Source of the DNA: Notospermus geniculatus
Taxonomy: Eukaryota > Nemertea > Pilidiophora > Heteronemertea > Lineidae
NCBI GenBank assembly: GCA_002633025.1
Contig: NMRB01001957.1
Span: 1 to 64,000 of the forward strand
Direction of reading: 5' to 3'
Length of the DNA stretch: 64,000 bases
Part shown: piece after piece, positions 46,002 through 57,460 of the stretch
How positions within the stretch are numbered: position 1 is the stretch's first letter
How the letters are laid out: each line of letters begins with the position of its first letter
The notes under the pieces: generated by a model
Told to the model about the DNA's origin: nothing
Databases searched by the model: none
What the model saw: the letters and a program-made list of their open reading frames with translations, nothing else
Position numbers and translations under genes: made by a program

Positions 46002-46562
46002 CAGGGTGGTCCAAAAAATGTTTCTATTTTTGATAAAGTAGCATTTTCTACTGGAAGGAAAATTTTCCATTTTTTTCCCACAGGACCTGTCCCACAAGTA
46101 CATGTATATAAGTTTTGTGTGGTACAAGGCTCAAAATAAGCGGTATCGCATCGCAATTTGCGACAGAAAAATCAGAAAGTGCGATATGGCTACACGCACA
46201 TTGAAGTTTGTAATGACCCTGTCTTAACATTCCAAGGGGAATCATCCTCATCTCCCTTCGAATGTTATTCTTAAGAGCGTCTATTGTTTGGGGACTGTTA
46301 GCGTAGACCCTCCTGTCTTTCAAGTGCCCCCACAGAAAATAGTCTGAGGGGATAGGTCTGGCGAATATGCAGGCCAAGTATGGTCCCTACCATGGGAGAC
46401 GAGCCTGTCCCCGGGGAAGTAATGATGGAGGTATTGAAGGGATGCATTGGAGCAATGCGGTGTTGCTCCATCCTGCAGATATATCACAGTATTCACGCCC
46501 ACTCCCTGCTTCTGATAATGATAAGATTTTAAAACGGAAACATTTGTTTGGACCACTCTGTG
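46002..46562 (-). mobile_element. Internally deleted mariner-like element with TIRs and TA duplication
   Basis: The left end CAGGGTGGTCCAAAAAATGT pairs with the right end (minus sense CACAGAGTGGTCCAAACAAA), a two-base indel apart, and the element is flanked by TA at 46000-46001 and 46563-46564. At 561 bp it is less than half the usual length of a full mariner, and only transposase C-terminal sequence remains inside. Confidence 0.8.
46048..46556 (-). pseudogene. Tc1/mariner-superfamily transposase, C-terminal remnant, frameshifted
   Basis: Two overlapping minus-strand frames together give the C-terminal half of a DDE transposase. The upstream frame (about 46556-46320) carries LQDGATPHC, with the second catalytic aspartate near 46470, then YLHHYFPGDRLVSH and WPAYSPDLSP. 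The downstream frame (about 46377-46048) continues with SDYFLWGHLKDRRVYANSP, containing the third acidic residue, then a decayed tail. DGATPH followed by PPYSPDLSP and DFFLWG-LKD is the standard order in Tc1/mariner transposases. A frame change near 46330-46377 separates SPDLS from DYFLWG. The N-terminal DNA-binding half is absent, because the upstream TIR lies only a few bases beyond this remnant. The protein cannot be active. Confidence 0.85.
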
Positions 46563-47000
46563 TAATGTAGTTTTGGGCGGTCAGCTCACTCGGTTTGATA
46601 TTTCAAACATCCACTATCGTTTATACGAACAGATATTGCGATGTACAACAATACTTTATCCAATAAATTAGAAAGAATGACTTTTCCCCATCGGTAGGTA
46701 AGCCGAGCCACCCTTGTTTCCCGTTTATCACTTGGGGAGTATCGTTAAGGTTATTGCTAAGTCGCTCTATATTTGCTTTGCCATCGAAGACGGACTGATC
46801 GGATACACTAACGTATGTCGGAACGTATAGGATTATCGAGTTGGGTCGACGAACGATAACAACAATGATGATATAAGGATGTAACACTTTTTATTTATGG
46901 GTTACAGGAGTTTCAAAACACATAAATATGTTCTACGCTTTACATACATCTCCATACCAAGCTTATTAAAAGTTGTATTATGTGAAGGAATGGGAACTAA

Positions 47001-47255
47001 GGCCACATAAAAAAATACTTGTTTAGCGTCCCCTCCCTACCTGAAAAATGCCAAGACCCCTGAATGTTTTTTGTAATGCATTTTCTATTAAAAAATTGCC
47101 TACTCTAAAATTTGAAAATAAAAAAAAATCATTTGTTTTTGACCTACATGTATCTTTTTAGCTAAAACCTACTAAAAATAAAAATAAAAACCTCCCTCCC
47201 GACCCTGAAAAACTGAAGTGCCCGGAGGCTAAACAAGTAATTTTTTTATCTGGCC
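47001..47255. mobile_element. Element FF, TWA-type (GGCCACATAAAAAAATACTT)
   Basis: GGCCACATAAAAAAATACTT to GTAATTTTTTTATCTGGCC, inner GTTTAGC/GCTAAAC, TSD TAA at 46998-47000 and 47256-47258. Confidence 0.85.
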
Positions 47256-47754
47256 TAATTTATGTGATGTTGTTCTTCGAACACTTTCTTTGATCAAAAG
47301 TGATACATCTATATATAATGTCTAGGTTTTTAGAGCGACATTTTAAATCACGGTTCTTAAGGCTAGACAAACTCTTCGGCGTTCACGTTGTAGACGAGTT
47401 TCAAATAAGGGAATGTTAAATTCTTGCTCTACAAAAACTATCCACCGATCTTCGTCACGTCTTTCTACTTAAATGTTCGTAAGGCACCTGGTTATGACTG
47501 CTTTGATCAGTCTGTGCTTTGAACACTACTAAAAGGATGCATCCTAGTTGTAATCAACGTTTAAGTTATTTTTACCGGTTGAGCTCTTCCTCGTTTCTAA
47601 GCCCCTCCTCCCCTTCTTGCTTTCTCACGAGGATTCCCGTTGAAACTCGCGCGTGTTCATCTATTAGGGAATGCAAACCAACACAATATGCCCACCAGAT
47701 ATACAGCTCTGGAAAAAAATATCAGATCACCTCTGGTTGACTCACTCATNTTAC

Positions 47755-48000
47755 GCCATGATAAACAGGAAGTCAATTTCCAGAATCTTAGCAAATTTTC
47801 GACCCCAAGCGGCCGGGGTCTTCTTCAGGCTGGACCTTTCAAGTCGAGCTACCAGAAGCTACCACACTTCTGGTAGTTCGACTTGAAAGTGCCAACCTGA
47901 AGAAGACCCCGCTTGGGGTCGAAAATTTGCTAAAATTCTGGAAATTGACTTCCTGTTATCATCATTTTGTGTGTCAATTTTTGTGCCTTCTCTTTCTTTA
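47755..48000 (+). mobile_element. Family H, copy 6
   Basis: Arms with AAGTCAATTTCCAGAATCTT and complement, hairpin CGACCCCAAGCGGCCGGGGTC, tail ATTTTGTGTGTCAATTTTTG. The left flank is disturbed by an N at 47750, and I could not define the TSD. Confidence 0.7.
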
Positions 48001-48290
48001 CTGATTTATCGCGTTGGTTAATTTGCTCAAACTTCACCAAGACGATATCAAATATAGGAATTGACTTCACATAATGAAGAAACAATGGACCTTTTAGAAG
48101 GACCTAGTCAAAATTTCTGACTAAAAGGAAGGACCCGAAGTGCATACATTTACTGTGTATAGACAGCTGTCCACTTCACGTCGCTTCCAATCAAACCAAG
48201 AATCTTCGAGCAGCATTTATAGCGTCATACGGACTTTATGCTTTTACTTACGACCGAAGTCCTGTTTTTACAAGGTAATGAGTATACTTG

Positions 48291-48659
48291 GGGTTGGTTC
48301 TAAACCTGGCACCGGCACGCTGGCACTGGCACTGGCACTGGCACTGGTATCATAATATGGCCAGAAATCATGCAAAAAATATATACGTTACAGTTATTAT
48401 TTTGGAAGATAATAGGGCCAACCAGTTTAACATGGATCAATTTTGTTGAGAAAAAAAATTTTAAAAATTGTTTTCTAGTTTTTTTTAGATTTTTCAATTA
48501 ATAATTGATCCATGTTAAACTGGTTGGCCCTATCATCTTATTTTCTTCCAAAATAGTAACTGTTAGGTAAATATACCATTTTTCATGATTTCTGACCATA
48601 ATATCATGCCAGTGCCAATGCCAGTGCCAGCGTGCCAGTGCCAGGTTTAGAAGCAACCC
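48291..48659. mobile_element. Element U, foldback with 9-bp TSD
   Basis: GGGTTGGTTCTAAACCTGGC to GCCAGGTTTAGAAGCAACCC. The direct repeat GTATACTTG occurs at 48282-48290 and 48660-48668. Both arms carry runs of GGCACT/AGTGCC hexamers, and the centre (GGGCCAACCAGTTTAACATG) is a second long palindrome. Confidence 0.9.
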
Positions 48660-48668
48660 GTATACTTG

Positions 48669-50019
48669 AATGCATGAGCGACACAAAGGGGTGAATCAAC
48701 TTTTTGTGGGGCCTATACTTAATGGGAAATGCGAGGAACTAACAGAGGTGGTCTAATATTTTTTTCCGGAGCTGTAAATACGCATGTGCGAACTTAAAAA
48801 GAAATAGCAGTAGAGGAAACCAAATCAGGTGTGAAGGGAAAGAATGTCCTAGGAAAAACTGTCCTGGGAACAAAAGATCCTATTGTTACATTCTAATCTC
48901 TGGCGATTGGTTTCTATACCCATGCCGCTTATTCCGTCATTCAACAATACAAGTGGACACTTTTTACAGGGGGACACTCTTTACTGCTACACCGGCCACC
49001 GGCGAAACGGTGAATTTATACCAGTTATTCCTACCCCTCTTGATAAACAAGAGATTGCTACACATAGAAATCACGTCATCTCGCTCTTGTACGCGAGATT
49101 ATTTTACATAAGATGAGTCCCAAGTCATGTTTTCTTTTATTACTCGCTAGAAATGTTACTCCACGTCATTAACCGACTTCTCCCCGTTCCATCGGATGAA
49201 AGTGTCTTTGTGACATCGTCATTTGATTAATGTCGTCTTACGGCAACACGCGGAGCAACCAAAATGGAAATAAGCCTATTAGTTTGCCAGTGAATGTAAT
49301 CATCTTATATGTTGGAAAGAGCACGTTGACTTCCTTCCTAAAATGAGGTTATTATTACTGCATGAATGAGTAAAGGTCATGTACGAATGTGACTTGTTAA
49401 AGCGAATGGCTCGCGGTGTTTGTTTTGATTTTTGGTGGTACCTCCCATAGAGAGTGAACCTAATATCCAGGCAAAGCCGTGCTCCAGTCATAGGCAAAAC
49501 CATGTGCAAATATGGGGACGAGGTTCCATTAAAAATTTGTTAAAATGGGTTAATGGCATTTTCAAATTCAGTCGGTCAAAATGTACATTTTGTACTATTC
49601 ACATTGATTTCGAAGCGGCAGGTTTTGCAGAATACGCCTCCGAAGTTTGGCTGTCTAATGCATTTCCCATTAAACTAAAATCCTTCTTTCGCCTTTTTCT
49701 CAAAACGGCGCTTGATTTGAGGACATGTCAACAAACAACTGTCAACAACCCCCGCGAGCCATTTGCTTTAAGTACCACTAGTAAGCAAATGTAAACTCGT
49801 TCTTGGAGAGCCTCGTCGCGTTCGATGCACTTCAAAGGAGGGCTCATGAGATGAAATGACTACATACATTCTCTTGTAGAGAGAAATTCGTGATATTAGG
49901 TGTATATTCATGTGCAGAGACTATTATGTAGATCACGAAAATCTCCTTTCTTTGGCATGGCAGCCCATCTGATTAGCAGTATACATAGGATTATGCTGCC
50001 GAGGTAGTCGTGTATCATA
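48669..50019. other. No gene recognised; possible degenerate family A copy
   Basis: 48883-49015 contains TACATTCTAATCTCTGGCGA and GCCGCTTATTCCGTCA, inverted relative to A2, suggesting a decayed copy. The remainder is unassigned. Confidence 0.4.
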
Positions 50020-50021
50020 TA

Positions 50022-50307
50022 CACTGTTAGAAATAACAGAGGATTTTACAGAAAATCTGTGCAGCAGAGTCCCCATGACTGGATCTATAAAATTTCAGAC
50101 TTAAAGAAATGTAAACAGAGACTTGACTGGAGGCTGACCAAATTCTATTTTCATACTGGTCTCAGAAAGCATCATTATGGAAAGTCCCATTGAGTCCAAC
50201 CAAACAGGAATGAAACATAAATCATACCATTTGTAAATTTACAGAAAGTTCCAGGGACTCTGCTGCAGATAATTTCTGTAAAATTATTACAATAATTTCT
50301 AACAGTG
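50022..50307. mobile_element. Family V foldback, copy 2
   Basis: CACTGTTAGAAATAACAGAG to AATAATTTCTAACAGTG, collinear with V1. Confidence 0.85.
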
Positions 50308-50612
50308 TGGGACACGCAGGCGACTTGCGGATATATCGGACTTTTCCACAAACTCTTGTAGCAGGAAAAAAATGGAAGAAACTCGAATCGTCTGGGTGGC
50401 CAGTTTTACTAAGGCACCGATGAAACACCGTTTTACCTAGATGTCTTGTAAGAAAGTGGGATGCTTGGTGTGTATCGAAATCCCACCCTACCCCGTACCA
50501 CCACACCACACCACACCCCGCAGCTCCACCCATGCTCCCAGATATTTAAACACCGTTTTACTCATGTTGTGTAACAAAGGGCCGATTTAATAGACGTTTG
50601 CTAAGCTAACCA

Positions 50613-50761
50613 TTGGTTCCACCAAAAATAGATAGGCATGCGAAAAGTGTACAACTAAATTTTCACCAAAAAGCCCTGTTTGGATGGATAGTAAGCGCTA
50701 TACAGAGCAAAAATTGAGTTGTACATTTTTCGCACGCCTATCTATTTTTGGTGGAACCAAT
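50613..50761. mobile_element. Foldback W, termini TTGGTTCCACCAAAAATAG
   Basis: TTGGTTCCACCAAAAATAGA to TCTATTTTTGGTGGAACCAA, with nearly perfect 50-bp arms. Similar C-rich blocks (CCCGCAGCYCCACCC) lie on both sides at about 50517 and 50798. Confidence 0.85.
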
Positions 50762-51558
50762 TTGGCTGTGTACTCACCACATCCACTCACCACATCCCGC
50801 AGCCCCACCCCAGCCCCCAGATAGCCACATTTGGTATAAACAAATCGGCAATGTTGCAGCAACATAAAACCGAGCTGATGTACATGTCAGAGCTGTTACT
50901 GTCAGTTATCTTAGCCACCAATAGAAATTATTGCAAGTAAAGCTAACATTGATAATTACATTAAAATCAACTGTTTCACATTTATCTTCTGGTTTTTTCC
51001 ACGTGTGAAATTCTATACTCTCGGTTGTGGTTTCTTGCACAACATTTTTAATAGCTGCGGAGAACTTTGCAAATGAAACTACGTGGCAGTTGCCACGATT
51101 GTCACTCATTGCTTTGAGCAGTAAGTGTGATTCACACACTTAAATGAGATTTTTCGGCGTCTATGGCAGTTTCCTGTTGCCAAATATCAACCATTCCATG
51201 TCTTGTTTAAATTCTATAGGTGCAAAAACGCCAAGTCGACGTTGTCTACCGAAGCAAATGTCAGACTGTCTCGTCGCCGCGATACAGACGCCCACTGTGC
51301 ACCCTTCTTCGCCGAGGCAGAACTTTTTATGACGAATCGACAAGTAAAGTATTTTTTTTCCAATAAAAATCTGCTTTTTCAAATTAAAAAAATCTGTCAA
51401 GGTGTATTTCAACTTATCAAGTCAGGAAACAAGTTCAATGTACTGGGCTCATCACAGTCTAAAAGTCATGTTTTTGCGGCGTTTATTTTTGATACACGTT
51501 CGCCAGTCTTCGCTAAAAGTCAGTCCAATGTCTGTCGATGAATATCCAAAAGTAACAT

Positions 51559-52188
51559 CATAAAGGAATCAAACATAGGGCTGGCGAAGATAGTGCTGGA
51601 ATCAAACATAGTGCTGGCGATTGTTGCCTCATGCGAGTGTTCGTGGGTTCGAATCTGGTAGGAAGCAATGTCTTTCACCTTAGAAACCCGATTTCTATTT
51701 CATAATCAAACATAACGGTTCCACTTACAAATTTAGCATTTTATAAATGTGGACAGTATCCCTTTAAACCTCAACAGATTTGCATTCTGACTCTTCCATA
51801 TGATAGGCAAGACCCCTCTGCATGTATATTGCAAATTTTGTTGAATTCCGACTGGTTGATCTTATGATACAAAAGGACTAGATTAATGAGAACCCCACGA
51901 ACGATGAGAGCGCAGGGTCATCTGTGTACATTTGAATAGGCTAACGTACATTTGCACGTGGAACACTAATTGTGCTGAAAATAGCGCTGTTATTCACAGA
52001 AATGGAATTCAAGGCATCAAGATGACAGATTCATGTATGCCCCACTACGACAAAAAAAAGTTGTAGGTCCTGCCTATTACGTCAAGCCAAAATACAGGCA
52101 GTGAGAGACATCTGGTGGCAACACCTGAAGTGTATCCCTCAGTTACTTCATCGTTCGCAGTTAAACCTTTATGTTTGATTCCTTTATG
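51559..52188. mobile_element. Family AA, copy 3, with a tRNA-like insert
   Basis: Collinear with AA2 except for an insert at 51578-51703 flanked by AATCAAACATA (51567-51577, 51704-51714). Confidence 0.85.
51578..51703 (+). mobile_element. tRNA-like short insertion in AA3, 11-bp repeats
   Basis: Contains GTGGGTTCGAATCTGG, matching the Pol III B box core GGTTCGAATC. It may be a 5'-truncated SINE. Confidence 0.5.
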
Positions 52189-52705
52189 GTAAAAGGCAAA
52201 GGTCTTTCAGCTCCTGATATATGGTAATGCAAAATCAAGAAAGCTTCCTTGTGAAAGACAAACATTGTTATATCAGATTGCAACCATTGAGTGAAATGAT
52301 CGAACGCTTTCAGTCATTTTCAATATTCCTTTTCTCCATTGTGATGCAAATTAAATTTCGTCTACAAGATATATTAGAGACGGCCACATTTTTCTTCCGT
52401 GGCAAACTGGCGTTCCGATGATGAATGTTGTTTAAAATTGAATAGCCGATCGGCGTTTTGAGCCGTGGTCGTTTTTCTTTTTCTTGCAAGAATTTTATGG
52501 CCTGGGCATTAACCTCGCGAGAAGCTTATTTCGATTGAGTCTGAGAAGGGATTTCAAAGTGATGAAAATATAAAAAGAAACAAATAAGAGCATTCGAAAA
52601 AAAATTGAAAGTGACTTGAAAATGACTTCAGAATCAGAGACAGAAAACCGTTCTCACGTGACCGTAGGATGAAGTCAAGATGGAAGCAACGGAAGGGCTG
52701 ATTAA

Positions 52706-52964
52706 AGATAATGTATCACGGGTATTTTCGCGGGCCACGAAAATCATTTTTTATTTACATTTTGTTTGTGTCTAGTCTTTCTTTGTCCCAGAGTGATTTG
52801 TTGGTGGCATTCCCCTTTAGAAATTCTGTTGATTACCGAAAGAATTCAATTTGGTGGGTTGGCATACATGTATATCACAAAAGTCCAAAATACCATGCAC
52901 TGTAATGTAAACATCCTTGTCTACAAACACTGAATGTAAACAATGAAGTCATGATACATTTTCT
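52706..52964. mobile_element. Family D, copy 2
   Basis: AGATAATGTATCACGGG to ATGATACATTTTCT, TTAA on the left (52702-52705), decayed on the right. Carries the GTCTTTCTTTG and TTTGTTGGTGGCATTCC blocks. Confidence 0.85.
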
Positions 52965-53399
52965 TTTCCATCATGTTAGTTAGAGCCACATCAGCAGGCT
53001 ATATAGATGTCAACGTACCTTTAATCGAGAAAAAAGCCCCTTACCCGCTTGCAAGAAAGCTGTAAATGATGGATGACTGCCTATTTATTTAACACATGTT
53101 GCTGCTGTTTGCCCTGAATATCAATTACCAGGCATTGGTCCATCGAGGATTGGGTAATGAGTGAATCACCTTGATCCAATCAAATGCAGTGTCTCAGGAC
53201 GTAACCTGCTCAAGATTTTTTTGCATTTGCGAAGCGAAAATGGAATAATGATGGGGATTGTCACCAAGTATAAGACCATGTGCCAAATCTATTGGTTCAT
53301 AGCGGTTCTGGGAAAATCGTTTCCCCTGTACACACAAAGCAACACTTGTCTAACATAGGGCCGTATTCTAGAAACTCTAAGGTTTACCTTCAGCTATTA

Positions 53400-53549
53400 C
53401 GGAGGTTTAGAAATCAAACGATAAACGTTAACGTTAACGACAACGTTTTTTTGTACCGAAAATGCAATATAAAATCTGCTTATAAATGTATAGTATGAAA
53501 AATAACGTTGTCGTAAAGTTCACGTTGTCCTTTGATTTCTAAACCTCCC
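53400..53549. mobile_element. Family F foldback, TA-type
   Basis: CGGAGGTTTAGAAATCAAA to TTTGATTTCTAAACCTCCC, TA at 53398-53399 and 53550-53551. The inner part has GTTAACGTTAACGACAACG. The termini resemble those of B and G. Confidence 0.85.
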
Positions 53550-53581
53550 TATTGTCTGCAGGGCAGAATACAAAAGCTTAA

Positions 53582-53893
53582 AGATAATGTATCGTGACTT
53601 CATTGTTTACATTCAATGTTTGTAAACATGGATGTTTACATTACATGTACTGAGTATGTTATTTTGGACTTTTGGGAAATGCCAACCCACCAAATTGAAA
53701 ACTTCCGGTATCAAAAAGAATTTATAGAAGAACCCACCAAATTGAAAACTTCCGGTATCAAAAAGAATTTATAGAAGGGCATGTCACCAACAAATTACTC
53801 ATAAGACAAAGAAAAATTGGACACAAACAAACAAAATGTAAATAAACAATGATTCTCGTGGCCCTCGAAAATACCCGTGATACATCATTATCT
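53582..53893. mobile_element. Family D, copy 3, TTAA-type
   Basis: AGATAATGTATCGTGAC to GTGATACATCATTATCT, TTAA at 53578-53581 and 53894-53897. A 47-bp internal segment (starting AACCCACCAAATTGAAAACT) is duplicated in tandem at 53684-53777. Confidence 0.9.
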
Positions 53894-54590
53894 TTAAAGT
53901 GGACCTTAGAGTTAAGCAGGTTTCTATAATACGGTCCATTGTGTTCTAAAGCTGAGGGTTGAAATGTTGCTAGAACACTGACCTTTTATGAAGTGAAATT
54001 CGAATTGACAGACCAACTGGTAAATTGTTTAATGTCACAAACAAGTAACTCATCTTCTATCGGTTTGTCATTTCCACAAGTTGAACATTTGCAACTCTCT
54101 AAGTCACCTCTGCTCAATACACTTAAGCGAGTTATCAGTCACATCACACGAAAAAAACACGTTTCATTTCTTAGCTAAGCTAATTTCCTTCCTTCTACTC
54201 GAACTTCTGTCTGATAAGAGCATTGAAACTAATCAGTATTGGGAACGAATAGTCTTCGGAAACGTTAATCAGATTATCAATGTGTCTCCATTCGACGCAA
54301 TGGAAGTACTTATCATTTTTTTTCTTCCTGAAGTATCTCATGAAATTTAGTGAATGGAACTGCTGTTGAAATATATTCGTTTGACATTGTAGCCAAGAAA
54401 ACTCTGATGGTTAGAACTCATGTTTGATGCCAATTATGTCACTCTGTTCCCGTTTCTCGTGTAACATCACTTGTGTAACGCTTGACGTCGTCATTCGCTG
54501 AGTGTTCCCCGTATTGTGTGAGAAACATGTGAAAACAGATTGACATCTCTCTGTGCTTTTATTCGAAGCTTTTTTCGTCTTTGTCTGTTA

Positions 54591-55272
54591 GGCCACGCTT
54601 TTTTTATTCCTTGTTTCGCGGGCTTTTTTTGAGCACCTCCATCAGAGGAGGGCGGAAAAAAAATAAAAATAAAATTTTATTTTTTGATTTCTCGAACGTT
54701 TTCCAAGGAATCTGAATAGCGGAGGAAAAGAAAAAAATAAAATTTTATTTCAAAATAAAGGTTCAACTGGTGGTATGAATGACACAGGAGCTGATTGTGA
54801 TTTCGTATCATCGCTTACCTGCATGCAGGCACGGTCAAATTTTGGCCCAAGGTGACGAGTGACCAACCATGCCATATTGTTGGATGACAGCCTCGAGCAA
54901 GTCAGTGCCGGGTTTCTGTGCAGCTACTGTACATAGGTCTATACGATCAGTAGAGCAAAGTGAAAATCTGCGCGAGGCTGTTGGTACAGATTGGCAGATT
55001 GGCAGAAACCGCGCATCATGACATCGATCGGACGGTAAATCATACAAACATGACAAAGTAGGCCTATTTTTGAAAAATGTATTTTCGATCTCGGCCTCCT
55101 GAGCGGCGGGCGGGATAAAAATAAAAATAAATTTTTATTTTTTTTCCATTTTGTGGAGTTTTTGGAGCGGCGGGCTCGCGAAAATCCCGAAAAATAAAAT
55201 TTTATTTTTTTTCATTTTCCTATTTTCACCTAGCGGCGGGCCCGCGAAACAAGGAATAAAAAAAGCGTGGCC
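54591..55272. mobile_element. Element DD, TWA-type (GGCCACGCTTTTTTTATTCC)
   Basis: GGCCACGCTTTTTTTATTCC to GGAATAAAAAAAGCGTGGCC, TSD TTA at 54588-54590 and 55273-55275. Further inside are repeated AAAATAAAATTTTATTTT palindromes. The centre (about 54763-55065) is different DNA that includes a short minus ORF. Confidence 0.85.
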
Positions 55273-55571
55273 TTATTAAACACATATTTAATTTCATCCA
55301 AGAAACGCAGATACAATAAATTTAACTGGGGATTCTGAAGAAGGCTCATGGCCTATTACATGTTACTATTAGAGTCTCCCTGTCTGTTGTAGGGGACCCT
55401 GGCAGATCGTGGACAACTACAGTGAGATGTTACTTCATTATGTGCCTGTCACTGCCCTCTTGATGAATTACATTTATCTACATCAACATAGATGAAACTC
55501 AATCAAATAATGCTCCTCGTGAAAAAGAATCAAGGAATAGGAGCAGTCGGCCGCGCGTATTGCCAAAATAA

Positions 55572-55925
55572 TATTGCCGTTCTTATATAGCGCATTTCCA
55601 GTGAATCCGCTCAATGCGCTTTACATTATTATTACCCCAGCTATAGGTCTGTACATTCCAATTTTTCATTTCTCCACTCCCTGGGGAGTATTACAGTCCC
55701 GGCAGCCGATTTCAGCGCTCTTGGACTAACATTCACATAGACCATCACTACCAGCCAGGTACCCCTTTTACACCTGGGTGGGGTGAAGCAAGTGAGGCAA
55801 AGTGACTTGCTCAAGGTCACAAGCGAGCGTGTATTTTTTTTCTTGGTCAGGACTGGGAATCGAACCAGGTGTGACAGGACCCTCTGACCAGGAGTCCGTC
55901 TCGCTAACCACTAGACCACGCCGCT
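55572..55925 (-). mobile_element. tRNA-derived SINE, copy 2
   Basis: In minus sense: perfect A box TGGTCTAGTGG (55918-55908) and perfect B box GGTTCGATTCC (55866-55856), then GACCTTGAGCAAGTCACTTT, CACCCAGGTGTAAAAGGGGT and a 3' tail with GCGCTATATAAG. This is the layout of a tRNA-head SINE with a LINE-like tail. Confidence 0.85.
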
Positions 55926-56616
55926 CAAAAGATGGCAGCAATGTTCTAGCGGACCAATGCAAAAGAAACTTTAAATATTCTTGATTGGTGCTCAATCAAG
56001 AATGAATGGGTCCGCTATATGCATTGGATTGGGCCGTAGTGACACCTATTGGTCAACTCACTGACCAAGATGTAAAGCAAAACAAACCATCACCCAACAG
56101 ACCAGGAAAGTAGTCTCACTAAAAACAATCTCTGTTCCCTGGGCACTCCATTACGGTTTTCCCAAAATCACGTCTGATCATCCGATGAATTTCAAGTGAC
56201 CCGTCCGAGGGAAAAAAGTCCCGACGCCACGGTAAACGTTGAATAGAAATATGCAGTAACGAGGGCATTACTCTGCTTCTCAACCCCGAGCACGTATCCT
56301 TCGTCCCTTTTTTACATTAAGGAGTTGCAATTCGGAAACCAATTATCATTAAGATCTCTTTAGGTGCATAGCTCAACCTTTCGGGGACCACCAAGAATGT
56401 TTTGATTATAGCCGTAGAGTGTGAAAATGCATTAATCACGACTGCGGCTCGCCAGACCCATTCTCAACATTCTTTGGCTTCTCCTACTTGGAATATGAAT
56501 GATATCAAGAATGAGGAGTACCTGAAACTTTCTATAGGGTTCTGTAGGGGCGAATACTACAGATCCTTGAACCACAATGACTCGTCATCATCTTGAACTA
56601 AGTGTCTCTCACATAA

Positions 56617-57073
56617 GCTGTGGTTACACTACATAAATCTCCGTGCTTTCCCCGGGGATTTTGCGGTTACACCTATAAATCGCCGGGTCTAAATAGACCC
56701 GTGTCTGAAATCCCCGTGCTTATTAGCCCCAGCGATCTCGAAGGGGCAACGCCAGGGCTATTTTAAGCACGGAGATTCTATGTAGTGTAACCGCAAAATT
56801 CCCGTGTCTATTTCTAGTTCCACGCACCCCGACAGACGGCGATGCAAATTGATGAGTGAAGCGCATGCGTGTAGGCTATTTCACGCCTCCAGCAGCCACT
56901 TAATTATGCAGAGTTGCCTACATGCAGTGCCCCTATCGCCGGGATACGGAACTTATTACCAATCGCATTTTAAGTAGTGTAACCGCTCGCCGTGTCAACG
57001 CCGTGTTTTTTCTGGTTCGGAAAAACCCCGTGTCTCAAAAACCCCGGGGATTTTGGATACGTGTAACCACGGC
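56617..57073. mobile_element. Foldback X, termini GCTGTGGTTACAC
   Basis: GCTGTGGTTACACTACATAA answers ATACGTGTAACCACGGC. Internal GTAGTGTAACCGC near 56782 and 56976 and CCCGTGTCT words recur, so the arms seem to be themselves repeated. Confidence 0.65.
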
Positions 57074-57204
57074 TATAGACACCAACTGGGGTGTCTTATT
57101 AAATTGATTTCCGCGACACCAACAATTCCAGGCGAACTTGCAACTACATGTATTCCTCACGATGGCTTTTCCATTATTATGTATATGTGTATTATGTATA
57201 TGTA

Positions 57205-57458
57205 GCGAGGTTTCGCAAATCTGACGAAACACGAACGAAGTACGAAATTGTACTTCATTTCCATGACGTAATGTATTTCAGGAGATGGTTGGTACCACAA
57301 GTATCGCCTACTGCAAGAGCGTCTTTCAGCGTATGACGTTAGACGAAACAGTTACGGTGTATATTATACTTTGAAATTTATCTTTCGTTTCCACTTCTAG
57401 ATACGAAGTGGAAATTTAAAAATTCAAGATGCACCATACCTCTCTCGGTCTAACATGA
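57205..57458. mobile_element. Family B, copy 9, right end missing
   Basis: GCGAGGTTTCGCAAATC start with TA at 57203-57204. Sequence follows the B consensus past the central palindrome, then stops at TCTAACATGA beside the N at 57459. Confidence 0.85.
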
Positions 57459-57460
57459 NC

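Larger units (their letters stand above)
53358..53938. mobile_element. Host element with GGCCGTATTCTAGAAAC ends, containing F and D3
   Basis: GGCCGTATTCTAGAAACTCT pairs with CAGGTTTCTATAATACGGTCC. The CCTTAGAGTT block near the right end answers AACTCTAAGG on the left. Two other elements occupy most of it. Confidence 0.65.

Noticed and set aside
54835-55056. Minus ORF with DLLEAVIQQYGMVG and a GTAAGC donor just after it.
   Set aside because: A stop codon intervenes before the donor and the ORF lies inside element DD. No acceptor in frame was convincing.
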